DNA of 11,407 nucleotides from an uncultured bacterium (GTDB lineage: Bacteria; Actinomycetota; Aquicultoria; SKW223): positions 1 through 11,407 of the forward strand of contig CALIRS010000181.1 of assembly GCA_938042205.1 (NCBI GenBank), given 5' to 3'. Positions 1-7,273 of the stretch are shown here, piece after piece. A program made the translations under genes and the position numbers. The notes under the pieces are model-generated. The model made no database searches. It saw only the letters and a program-made list of their open reading frames with translations, and was not told the origin of the DNA. Positions within the stretch are counted from its first letter, which is position 1, and every line of letters begins with the position of its first letter.

Positions 1-283
1 GGTCATTGATTAACTTATTGTAGCGGTTTGGATCATCTTGATACTTAATCAGCAGTGCAGTTTTAACTACATCCCGAAGAGCTTTTGGAGTCTCTTCAAC
101 TTTCCCAGCTAGAAACAAACAAGCAGTTGCAATTACCTGGAAGCACACTTGAATAAAATGAAGGAATCTAAATTGGAAATGCAGTACAAAGCGTTCGTTT
201 CCCCGTTGTTTATGAGAGTGGTTTGCAAAAAACTTATGGCAGAACACAACTGCTGTTGCAATTGTTAACTGAGGACTGGAATT
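1..283 (-). CDS. Eukaryotic cyclin (K/T-type) fragment: two exons, cyclin-box N-terminal part, partial at both ends
   Basis: Exon A (283 to 188) reads NSSPQLTIATAVVFCHKFF and on to ...RGNERF; exon B (136 to 1) continues VIATACLFLAGKVEETPKAL and on to ...YNKLIND at the window edge. Joined, they match the cyclin box of transcriptional cyclins, which are partners of CDK9/CDK12-type kinases: PQLTIATAVVFCH is the first helix region and FLAGKVEETP the signature seen in cyclin K and plant cyclin T. Between them, 187 to 137 is a 51-base segment with GT...AG ends, which interrupts the family alignment exactly at ERF|VIATA. The protein runs off the left edge, and its N-terminus is lost near 279-284, where bacterial sequence begins. 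Such introns and cyclins are not bacterial, so this is probably eukaryotic DNA joined to a bacterial contig. Family assignment rests on remembered motifs; K versus T is not resolved. Confidence 0.75.
137..187 (-). other. Putative 51-base spliceosomal intron in the cyclin fragment
   Basis: On the minus strand it begins GTACTGC and ends GTGCTTCCAG after a T-rich stretch. It is phase 0: removing it joins ...NERF to VIATACLFLAGK as cyclins require. Its length is a multiple of three and it has no in-frame stop, so unspliced reading would only insert 17 residues. The small size suggests a protist, alga or fungus with short introns; this is inference. Confidence 0.6.
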
Positions 284-302
284 CAAAACATTCATCATAA
301 GC
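279..302. other. Probable junction between eukaryotic and bacterial sequence
   Basis: Minus-strand cyclin coding is recognisable up to about 275 (SPQLTIATA). Plus-strand bacterial coding is convincing from about 303 onward. A GAATTC (EcoRI) site lies at 279-284 between the two. The bacterial frame is open back to 273 but stops at TGA 270-272, inside the cyclin exon. The exact breakpoint cannot be fixed by eye. Confidence 0.55.
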
Positions 303-1958
303 TTCAATGAAAAAGAAAAGAAGCTTCTTCTTCACCTCCTTTCCAAACCTGATGATCTGTCTTTAGTTCTAAACCACCTTTCAGTCAGAAACGTTGAGGG
401 AGGGCCGGCAAACCTTCGCTTGCTCGAAAAGGCAGTTATCAAACTCAGTCACTCAATAAAGGAAAAGTTCGATAACGACCCCGGGCTTGTTCAAAATCTC
501 ATAAACTCCATACTTTCTATGGATAAAGATCTCTTCAATATGCTTATTGTATATCTTCTTTTCTCAAGCACACGAAACGAAGATGCACAAAGAGTCATAG
601 AAAATATTCCGCTGAAAGAACTTCTTAAAGGAATAATGGAAGCACATGAAACCGGTCAAACTCAGATACAGCGACTTGCTCCAGTAATCTCCAGACTCAA
701 GTTGAATTCTGAAACCAAATCTCAGCTAATAATGGCTTTTAGAAACGAATTGATTACTAAAGGATACAGTAACGAAGAAGTTGATTTAATGTTTAGACCG
801 ATATCAGAAGAAGTTCCTGTTGTAGACAAGAGAGACGGAGAACTAGATTTAGGGGGGAAAAGATCCGTTGAAGGAGAAAGGGGAGATTCTGCTCTTCCAG
901 TCATTCCATTAGCCGAAGGTGAATTCAGCCCCAGAGAAATCCAGATTCTCGAACTATTGAAAGGCGAAACCAGTGAGAAAAAATACATTGAGCATGTCTC
1001 AAGTTCTCTTTTTGCACTCTTTGAACTTTCAAAAGACGAAAATGTTCTTGAAAATCTGGTGGATGCCATAAAACAACATCTACCTGGAGCAATGAGAACA
1101 GGTAATTTTTTTACGCTTGCAAGAGCCGTTACTTACCTTAAAAAAATTGAACAAAACACAAGCTATTCAAAAGTCAGTATCTTAATTAAAGAAGTTCTCG
1201 AAGAGATATCCCAGAAAAAATACATTATGCAGGCTTTCGAAACGATATCCAAGGCTGAAACGAAATCTTCTCAATATAAACATGCACTTCAATTTTTAAA
1301 AGTCTTGCCAAGAGAAAAAACACTAAATACTTTAATTGAAGTTCTCGCAATTGAGGAGCTAATTTCCAGGAGAAAACAATTGCTGATGGTTATCTCAAAA
1401 ATTTCTGAAAATTCCATTCATATTCTTGGGAAAAAGATTGAAGATCCCCGATGGTATCTGGTAAGAAACATCGTCACTATTTTCGCGATCACAGGGAAAG
1501 AAGAAGCAATCCCATATCTTGCAAAAACAATTAAACACTCCGATTTCAGAGTTAAGAAAGAATCGGTTAAAGCATTGGGTATTATTGGTGGAAAGAAGGC
1601 TTTCGAAATACTAACCGAATCACTTTCAGATAACAGCAAAGACCTCGAACAAATCATAATCCATTCCATCGGGCAAACGGGAGAACCGGAAGCAATTGAA
1701 ATTTTAAGACCCATCGCCCTGAAAAAAGATATCTTCTGGAGAAATTTAGAAAAAAGGATAGCCGCAGTAGAATCATTAAGAAAGCTTAACATACCGGACG
1801 CAATAAAAATACTTAAAACTTTATCCCAGGTACGTAGCTTTTTCTTTCCTCGTAAAGCAAGACAGCTTGCAAATGCAGCTCGTGAAGCTCTCTCTTCCAT
1901 ATCAGCATCAGAAAAGAAAGAAAAACTAGCATTAGCGGAGATGATCGATAATGCCTGA
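285..1958 (+). CDS. HEAT-repeat protein, 5'-truncated
   Basis: Helical repeat protein of unknown specific role, probably a protein-interaction scaffold. The C-terminal ~170 residues (from about 1440) contain HEAT-like helical pairs: one runs through YLVRNIVTIFAITGKEEAIP, the next through VKKESVKALGIIGGKKAFEI, and a third follows around IIHSIGQTGEPEAIEIL. The N-terminal half is helical without a family I recognise, and a charged, proline-bearing linker lies near 800-940. No signal peptide or membrane segment is visible. The frame is open upstream to 273 with plausible amphipathic sequence (EKEKKLLLHLLSKP), so the first in-frame start-like codon, TTG at 420, which has no well-placed ribosome site, is probably not the true start. 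The real start seems lost at the junction with eukaryotic DNA. It overlaps the following HD-GYP gene by 8 bases, implying co-translation and a shared signalling job. Confidence 0.75.
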   Translation, partial: KTFIISFNEKEKKLLLHLLSKPDDLSLVLNHLSVRNVEGGPANLRLLEKAVIKLSHSIKEKFDNDPGLVQNLINSILSMDKDLFNMLIVYLLFSSTRNEDAQRVIENIPLKELLKGIMEAHETGQTQIQRLAPVISRLKLNSETKSQLIMAFRNELITKGYSNEEVDLMFRPISEEVPVVDKRDGELDLGGKRSVEGERGDSALPVIPLAEGEFSPREIQILELLKGETSEKKYIEHVSSSLFALFELSKDENVLENLVDAIKQHLPGAMRTGNFFTLARAVTYLKKIEQNTSYSKVSILIKEVLEEISQKKYIMQAFETISKAETKSSQYKHALQFLKVLPREKTLNTLIEVLAIEELISRRKQLLMVISKISENSIHILGKKIEDPRWYLVRNIVTIFAITGKEEAIPYLAKTIKHSDFRVKKESVKALGIIGGKKAFEILTESLSDNSKDLEQIIIHSIGQTGEPEAIEILRPIALKKDIFWRNLEKRIAAVESLRKLNIPDAIKILKTLSQVRSFFFPRKARQLANAAREALSSISASEKKEKLALAEMIDNA

Positions 1959-3402
1959 ATTTATGATGCCCGTAGAAGATCTAAGTCGTGAGGAGTTAAG
2001 AGAAATTGCTGCTGACTTCATGCGTAAGTTTAACAGTCTCTGCAAACAAGCTCTGTTTTATCCAGAAGAACACCCCATACTTCAGGAAGCGATTAATGAG
2101 TTCCGCCGATTTCTAAAAACTTTTTTAGAAAATTACGGTCGTTTTCTTATCAACTTCTTCGAAGGACAGATATTTTTATATAACATTTTTGTGCCTCAAG
2201 CAGCAACCTCTTTTGAAAAAACAATTTCAGATCTCGAAGAAAAGGGTATAAAGGAAATTACATTCCTTCCGGGTACCTCGAAAAAGGAAATTTATAATTT
2301 TGCCAGGCTTGTAAATGAAAAGAAAGAAGTAATTGAAAGCACTGGAGGAATTCAAGCAGCTCTTGTAAATAATAATATCACCCATATTATTGTTGTGGAG
2401 GCTGCGCCATCTGAGAGAGATTCTGGAAAAGAACATCTCGAAGGCGACTCTTCGATTTCAGAACTTTCATTCGAAACCTACAACATGGCAATTCAAGCAA
2501 TCAAGGAAATCGCAAATGATCTCTTAACGGGAAGACCAATAATAGTTACCCAGGCAAGAAGAGTTGTAGATTCGATGGTTGAAAAAGTATTGCAAAACCC
2601 GGATGCTTTATTACGACTTTCGATACTTAAAAATTATGATGAAGACACTTTTTACCATTCAGTAAACGTTCTTATTCTTTCAATCACACTGGGTGCTTTC
2701 ATTAAGTTAGAAAAAATAGATCTTACAAACCTTGGGATGAGTGCTCTACTTCATGATATTGGAAAAATTAAAATTCCCGTCGATATCATTAGAAAACCAA
2801 CGAGTTTGACTCCCGGTGAATGGGAAATCATCAAATCTCATCCAGTAATGGGAGCAGAAGCACTTTTGACTGCTAAGGGGCTTAACAAAATCAGCATCGC
2901 AGTAGCTCTTGAACATCATATGGGTTACGACAAAAGAGGTTACCCTCAAATTAATCTTATCGACAGACCTCATCTTTTCTCACGAATGGTGGAAACCGTT
3001 GATATATATGATGCTTTAACTTCTCAAAGAGCATACCGAAAACCAACTCTTCCAGATAATGCTCTACGCCTTATTTATTCTCAGGGCGGGAAAAAACTTG
3101 ATCCACTTCTTTCAAGTGCTTTTGTGAAACTTATGGGAATTTATCCTGTCGGAAGCACCGTAAAACTAAATACGGGCGAATATGCTATAGTGGTTAAGCC
3201 AGGAAAAGAAGATATTACACGACCAAAGGTTCTTGTTATCCTGGATTCAGAGCTCAAAGCAATTGACCCGCTTCAAACTGTTGACCTTCTTAAGGAGGCG
3301 CGTCTTGGCGGTAAGCGAACAACTATTTTAGAATCAATTCACCCGCTGCTAATTGGAATAAATCCTGAGGACTATGTAGTTTACACAGATGCCCAGCATT
3401 AA
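1951..3402 (+). CDS. HD-GYP domain protein, divergent (putative cyclic-di-nucleotide phosphodiesterase)
   Basis: 483 residues. Residues 1-160 form a helical N-terminal region (YPEEHPILQEAINEFRRFL) of a kind often placed before HD-GYP domains. The HD-GYP domain spans about 200-400: H236 in the first helix, H268-D269 in LLHDIGK, H297, then HHMGYDKRGYP (322-332), followed by VDIYDALTSQRAYR. About 85 further residues form a small C-terminal domain. HD-GYP enzymes hydrolyse cyclic di-GMP with a metal centre. Here the family motif HHExxDGxGYP has Met for Glu and Lys for Gly, while the histidines, the Asp and GYP remain, so activity is likely but not certain. No membrane segment is seen, so it is probably cytoplasmic. 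The start ATG has GGAG 10 bases upstream, inside the HEAT gene it overlaps; that pairing suggests the HEAT protein is its partner. Confidence 0.85.
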   Translation: MPEFMMPVEDLSREELREIAADFMRKFNSLCKQALFYPEEHPILQEAINEFRRFLKTFLENYGRFLINFFEGQIFLYNIFVPQAATSFEKTISDLEEKGIKEITFLPGTSKKEIYNFARLVNEKKEVIESTGGIQAALVNNNITHIIVVEAAPSERDSGKEHLEGDSSISELSFETYNMAIQAIKEIANDLLTGRPIIVTQARRVVDSMVEKVLQNPDALLRLSILKNYDEDTFYHSVNVLILSITLGAFIKLEKIDLTNLGMSALLHDIGKIKIPVDIIRKPTSLTPGEWEIIKSHPVMGAEALLTAKGLNKISIAVALEHHMGYDKRGYPQINLIDRPHLFSRMVETVDIYDALTSQRAYRKPTLPDNALRLIYSQGGKKLDPLLSSAFVKLMGIYPVGSTVKLNTGEYAIVVKPGKEDITRPKVLVILDSELKAIDPLQTVDLLKEARLGGKRTTILESIHPLLIGINPEDYVVYTDAQH

Positions 3403-3457
3403 CCTTAACGATAAATTTAATTTGCACTCTAAATTGAGCTTTTAATAACATCTTTAC

Positions 3458-4513
3458 ATGTACATGGCAAAGAAATGCAAAAGGCGCTTTTTGAAAGAAG
3501 ATCTTCAAAGAATGGATAAATTTATCGAAGAGTTTCTTTATTCACCTTCTTCAGGATACTACATGGTAGATGCAAACCAGAAAAATGATTACCTAACCGC
3601 ACCACAAATTTCAGGCCTCTTTTCTGATTTCGTCTCGGAGTTTATGGTTTCAAAAGCAGAAGAAGATCAGGCAGAAAAACCTATTTTTGTTGACCTCGGC
3701 GGCGGTACTGGAAAAATTGCTATCTCTTTATTAAAGATTATAGAAAATTCAGAGAGGTTTAAATTCGCAGAGGTATATCTTCTGGAAAAGTCATTTAAAA
3801 GAGCGGAAGAGGCTCTAAATGAGAATCCATCAATCAAATATATCGATAATATTTCCGAGATTCCTGAAGATAGACCTGTATACGGGATTGCGAATGAGTT
3901 TTTTGACGCTTTTCCTCCGCGAGTCTTCAAGATCAAGGACAGAAAAATCTATGAAGCATATGTCAAAAAGGTAAATGCTCTGATATCAATTGAATACCTG
4001 GAAGTAAGACGCCTCCCGCAATTTATTAAAGGGATTCTTTTCGAGGCACATTCTTATATAAAAGAAGGCATTGTGGAAATACAGGAATCAGCTTTCAAGT
4101 TCATGAATTTATTAAAAAAATTCGAGAGTTTTCACATGCTTCTTTTTGACTACGGATACGAATTTCCGGAAATAAAGAGGTTCCCTGAAGGAACTCTGGT
4201 TGGATACAGAAATCATCACGCCTTAAACAATTTTTTAGAACTCAAAAAACCTGCGGACATCACATGTCATGTTAATTTTTCCTTGCTTAAAAGATGGTTA
4301 AGCGAATCCGGTTTCAGAATTGTCACCTTTGTAAATCAGGGCTCATGGTTAATAGACAATGGTTTCCTTGGTTTCTTTGAAAAAAGAGCTCGGCTTATGG
4401 ATCAACTGACTTTTCTCAGCGAATCTGCCGGATTCAAAAAAGTAGTTCTCCCGGGATACATGGGCGATGCTTTTAAAGCAATCTATGCAGTTAAAAGTCC
4501 TGATCCCAAATAA
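3458..4513 (+). CDS. MidA-family (COG1565/DUF185) SAM-dependent methyltransferase
   Basis: 351 residues, close to the usual length of this family, whose mitochondrial member NDUFAF7 methylates an arginine of a complex I subunit. Visible family marks in order: SSGYYMVDANQKNDYLTAPQ (31-50), the SAM-binding loop VDLGGGTGK (78-86), ANEFFDAFP (145-153), LLFDYGYE, then GTLVGYRNHH and DITCHVNFSLL toward the C-terminus. It is likely a cytoplasmic protein methyltransferase. The bacterial substrate is unknown and no complex I gene is in view. It lies 55 bases after the HD-GYP gene. The frame is closed by TAA at 3446-3448, so the start must be ATG 3458 or ATG 3464; neither has a visible Shine-Dalgarno sequence, which is unusual beside its neighbours. 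Confidence 0.85.
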   Translation: MYMAKKCKRRFLKEDLQRMDKFIEEFLYSPSSGYYMVDANQKNDYLTAPQISGLFSDFVSEFMVSKAEEDQAEKPIFVDLGGGTGKIAISLLKIIENSERFKFAEVYLLEKSFKRAEEALNENPSIKYIDNISEIPEDRPVYGIANEFFDAFPPRVFKIKDRKIYEAYVKKVNALISIEYLEVRRLPQFIKGILFEAHSYIKEGIVEIQESAFKFMNLLKKFESFHMLLFDYGYEFPEIKRFPEGTLVGYRNHHALNNFLELKKPADITCHVNFSLLKRWLSESGFRIVTFVNQGSWLIDNGFLGFFEKRARLMDQLTFLSESAGFKKVVLPGYMGDAFKAIYAVKSPDPK

Positions 4514-4552
4514 GGACAAGCAGGAGAGATTTTGAATTTTGACATCTTTAAG

Positions 4553-4637
4553 AATGTATAAATGAAGATTATAAATGAAAAATTGCCCTTGTTATTATAT
4601 GTCTGAGCTGGGAAATTCACAATTCAAGACCTGACCC
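4553..4637 (+). repeat. Dispersed ~85-base intergenic repeat, copy 1
   Basis: Aligns without gaps to 7274-7358, with 66 of 85 positions identical by my count. The left end AATGTATAAAT and the right 25 bases (AATTCACAATTCAAGA, then C/T, then CTGACCC) are best conserved. Weaker similarity continues left to about 4537. A short CCCCC-AAAA-GGGGG hairpin (4635-4648) straddles the right end in this copy only. It carries no transposase gene. Confidence 0.75.
4594..4622 (-). promoter_or_regulatory. Promoter-like pair on the minus strand inside repeat copy 1
   Basis: On the minus strand TTGTGA (4622-4617) and TATAAT (4599-4594) are separated by exactly 17 bases. The same pair and spacing occur in copy 2. 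Transcription would run left toward the 3' end of the methyltransferase gene, where I see no convincing minus-strand gene. Confidence 0.4.
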
Positions 4638-4655
4638 CCAAAAGGGGGAAGTTGA

Positions 4656-4684
4656 TTGACTTAATTCTTTATCTTGATTATAGT
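4656..4684 (+). promoter_or_regulatory. Sigma70-like promoter for the aminotransferase-ddl unit
   Basis: TTGACT (4656-4661), 17-base spacer, TATAGT (4679-4684). The predicted transcription start near 4691 gives a leader of about 30 bases before ATG 4723, with room for the GAGGT ribosome site at 4711-4715. It lies just downstream of the dispersed repeat. Confidence 0.65.
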
Positions 4685-4722
4685 TACGCAAAATTATCGC
4701 CTTTAAGAACGAGGTCTGCTTG

Positions 4723-5988
4723 ATGAAAAAAATCATTGATCGCTGGTCCAGGCTTTATGCTCATCGAATAGAACTGCTCAAATCCTCTGCCACCAGAGAC
4801 CTGATGGGAGCAGCATCACGACCGGATATGATTTCCTTCGCCGGGGGTCTTCCCTCTCCAGAAACATTCGACACAGAACTCATAAAAAGAATTCTTTTTG
4901 AGCTCATGGAAAACTCCGGGAAGGAGGCTTTACAATATGGCCCTACTGAGGGACGATATGAACTACGAGAAAAAATATGCAATCTAATGAGCCGAATCGG
5001 ACTCAAAGCCCATCCTGACAATATCATTATCACCAGCGGAGCACAGCAAGCGTTAGACATAATTGGAAAACTTTTTTTGGAACCAGGTGCTGCTGCAATC
5101 CTCGAAACACCAAGCTACCCAGGAGCTTTGAATGCTTTTCAGATTTATGAACCACATATTCTGACAGTCCCTTTAAAAGAGGACGGTATGGACATTGAAC
5201 AACTCAGGAAAATTCTTTCAAGAAAAAGCATCCCTCCGAGATTTATTTACACCATACCCAACTTTCACAATCCTGCAGGAGTCACTCTCTCTCTTGATAA
5301 AAGAAAAGAGCTGGCAAAGCTGGCATCAGAAAATGAGATTTTGATTATCGAGGATAATGCATATGGAGATCTTAGCTTTGAAGGAGAACAAATCCCGCCA
5401 CTTAAATCTATAAACGAGGATGTTGTTTATTTAGGAACGCTTTCAAAAATTCTTTCACCCGGTATTAGGATCGGGTGGGTATTTGCCTCAGTAGCTCTCA
5501 TTCAAAAAATAAATGCTGCTAAACAAGGAGCCGATTTATGTACCAGCACCCTAAGCCAGATGCTCGCAGAACAGTTTTTAGATGCAATAGACCTTGACGC
5601 TCATCTCAAAAAGATCAGGGAAATCTATAGAATAAGAAGAGACACCATGATCAAAGCTCTTGAGGAATTTTTTCCTGAAGAATCTTCATGGACAAAACCT
5701 CTGGGTGGTTTTTACCTCTGGGTAGTGATTAATGCTGATATTAACACCACTGATATGATGCCTGAAGCTTTAAATGAAAAGGTTATTTATGTGCCTGGTG
5801 AAGGATTCTATTTAAATAATGAGGGGAAAAATGCGATGCGGCTTTCGTTCTGCAATCCCACTCCTGAACAGATTTATGAAGGAATTGAAAGGCTTGCAGA
5901 AGTGGTAAAAGAACAGATCCATCTTTCGAGAACCATTATCGGTATCAATAAAAAACCAAGAAGATCTGAAAGGAGCAGTACTGAATGA
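4723..5988 (+). CDS. PLP-dependent class I/II aminotransferase (2-aminoadipate/aromatic aminotransferase-like)
   Basis: 421 residues. It transfers amino groups between an amino acid and a 2-oxoacid using pyridoxal phosphate. Visible fold-type I marks: SFAGGLPSPETFD (38-50), typical of the LysN/MocR-like subgroup; YGPTEGRYELR (72-82); PNFHNPAG (179-186) with N184; D211 and Y214 in EDNAYGDL; the PLP lysine K242 in GTLSKILSPGIRIGW; and R373 in MRLSFCNP for the substrate carboxylate. The ATG start is preferred over TTG 4720 because GAGGT lies 7 bases upstream of it. Its end overlaps ddl by 4 bases (ATGA), so the two are translated together. Substrate choice (aminoadipate, aromatic, branched-chain or alanine) cannot be read from sequence; the link to ddl makes an alanine-related role tempting, but that is inference. 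Confidence 0.85.
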   Translation: MKKIIDRWSRLYAHRIELLKSSATRDLMGAASRPDMISFAGGLPSPETFDTELIKRILFELMENSGKEALQYGPTEGRYELREKICNLMSRIGLKAHPDNIIITSGAQQALDIIGKLFLEPGAAAILETPSYPGALNAFQIYEPHILTVPLKEDGMDIEQLRKILSRKSIPPRFIYTIPNFHNPAGVTLSLDKRKELAKLASENEILIIEDNAYGDLSFEGEQIPPLKSINEDVVYLGTLSKILSPGIRIGWVFASVALIQKINAAKQGADLCTSTLSQMLAEQFLDAIDLDAHLKKIREIYRIRRDTMIKALEEFFPEESSWTKPLGGFYLWVVINADINTTDMMPEALNEKVIYVPGEGFYLNNEGKNAMRLSFCNPTPEQIYEGIERLAEVVKEQIHLSRTIIGINKKPRRSERSSTE

Positions 5989-6917
5989 CCAGAATAGCAG
6001 TACTTTGCGGTGGGTATTCAATGGAACGAGAGGTAAGTTTGATCAGTGGGGAAAGAGTTTACAATGCTCTTATTGACCTTGGATATGACTCCAAAAAATT
6101 TGATCTCGACGGTGAGCTAATCAATAACATTCTTGATTACAAACCGGATCTTGTCTATATCGCTCTACATGGAAAAACTGGAGAAGACGGTGTCGTTCAA
6201 GAACTACTCGAGATTCTCGGAATCCCTTACACAGGTCCCGGCGTTGTTGCCTGTAGATTAACTTTCGACAAAGCAATGACCAAGGAAATTCTCCGAAATA
6301 GGGAATTTAGCACACCTGATTTTTACACCCTTGACGCCACCTGTTTTATGGAATTAGGAGCAGCACGTCTTCTTCCAAATATAGTTGAGAAATTAGGGCT
6401 GCCGCTCGTGGTAAAACCTTCTGGTCAAGGAAGCTCAATCGGTATCAAATTGGTCAGAGAAGAAAAAGGACTTGCCAGAGCAGTTGTTGGAGCACTTAGC
6501 TACGATCATCGAGTGGTAATAGAAAAGTATATTACCGGGAAAGAAGTGTCTGCAAGTATTGTGGATGGTGAAGTCCTTCCGCTGGTTGAAATCGTTCCAC
6601 CAAGAGAAATTTTTGATTTTCAGGCAATGTATACTGCCGGAGAAACAGAATATTACATACCTGCTCGGATAGCAAAAGAGGACGCAGCTATGATCACTGA
6701 AATGTCCGAAAGTGTTTGTGAACTTTTTGAAACACTTGAGCTGGCAAGGGTGGATATGATAATCGATGAAGAAGGAATCCCTCAGATTCTTGAGATAAAC
6801 ACTAGCCCTGGAATGACTGAAACTTCACTTCTGCCAATGGCAGCCGAAGCCAGGGGCCTCAAGTTTGAAAAACTAACTGAAAAGATTGTAAAATCCGCTT
6901 TAGAAAAGCGTTTTTGA
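5985..6917 (+). CDS. ddl: D-alanine--D-alanine ligase
   Basis: 310 residues, the short DdlB-type length. It joins two D-alanines with ATP to make the dipeptide end of the peptidoglycan precursor, in the cytoplasm. ATP-grasp marks: GGYSMEREVSLISG (9-22) with E15, ALHGKTGEDG (60-69), GIPYTGPG (79-86), the ATP lysine K144 in KPSGQGSSIG, omega-loop FDFQAMYTAGETEYYIPA (210-227) with Y216, R255 and D257 in LARVDMI, and E270 and N272 in EINTSPGMTETSLLP. E15, S150, Y216, R255, D257, E270 and N272 fall at the same numbers as in E. coli DdlB as I remember it. Position 215, a lysine in DdlB (YEAKY), is Met here. The omega-loop tyrosine favours D-Ala over D-lactate. The start has GGAG 9 bases upstream within the aminotransferase gene. 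Confidence 0.95.
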   Translation: MTRIAVLCGGYSMEREVSLISGERVYNALIDLGYDSKKFDLDGELINNILDYKPDLVYIALHGKTGEDGVVQELLEILGIPYTGPGVVACRLTFDKAMTKEILRNREFSTPDFYTLDATCFMELGAARLLPNIVEKLGLPLVVKPSGQGSSIGIKLVREEKGLARAVVGALSYDHRVVIEKYITGKEVSASIVDGEVLPLVEIVPPREIFDFQAMYTAGETEYYIPARIAKEDAAMITEMSESVCELFETLELARVDMIIDEEGIPQILEINTSPGMTETSLLPMAAEARGLKFEKLTEKIVKSALEKRF

Positions 6918-6925
6918 ATAAAGGA

Positions 6926-6954
6926 TTGCTTTATTTGGAAAAGAGTCAGATAAC
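6926..6954 (+). promoter_or_regulatory. Possible promoter for tRNA-Arg
   Basis: TTGCTT (6926-6931), 17-base spacer, GATAAC (6949-6954). The predicted start near 6961 sits just before the tRNA. The -10 box matches consensus at four of six positions. The AATAAAG...CTTTATT inverted repeat around 6917-6935 overlaps the -35 box and could instead form a weak AT-rich hairpin. Confidence 0.35.
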
Positions 6955-6962
6955 CTTCCTTA

Positions 6963-7039
6963 GCCCTCGTAGCTCAGCAGGATAGAGCGCGGGCGTCCTA
7001 AGCCCGGCGTCGGGGGTTCGAATCCCTCCGAGGGCGCCA
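6963..7039 (+). tRNA. tRNA-Arg (anticodon CCT)
   Basis: Full cloverleaf of 77 bases. Acceptor GCCCTCG (6963-6969) pairs with CGAGGGC (7029-7035), D stem GCTC/GAGC, anticodon stem CGGGC/GCCCG with loop GTCCTAA giving anticodon CCT (6997-6999), and T stem GGGGG/CCCTC with loop TTCGAAT. Discriminator G7036 is followed by an encoded CCA (7037-7039). It reads the AGG arginine codon. Confidence 0.97.
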
Positions 7040-7273
7040 TTGATGTTTCGAGAAAGAGTTATCCATCGACAAAAAACACTTTACGAAAAAATAAGGTTCA
7101 AACTCTTACAGAGGGTTATTAAAAGGGAGCGGGAACACTTTCACTTAAACTAATGTAAGGAGGGGGATCTGACGAGGGCACCACATATTGAAGTGTAATA
7201 CAGTCACAAGGCAAAGTGGAATGCGCATCTTCTTGTTTTTGACTTCAGATATCTCATTTTGATTCTTTGAAAA

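Noticed and set aside
4500..4560. Tiny minus-strand ORF (about 20 codons, starting MSKFKISP) downstream of the repeat copy 1 promoter
   Set aside because: Too short, no ribosome site, antisense to the end of a real gene, and unlike the 17-residue ORF behind copy 2.
4635..4648. CCCCC-AAAA-GGGGG hairpin as a rho-independent terminator for the methyltransferase gene
   Set aside because: The stem is only 5 base pairs, no T-run follows on the plus strand, and it lies 120 bases past the stop codon.
7130..7196. ACACTT ... AAGTGT inverted repeat in the gene-free stretch as an RNA structure
   Set aside because: Six base pairs closing a loop of roughly 50 bases is expected by chance in AT-rich DNA.
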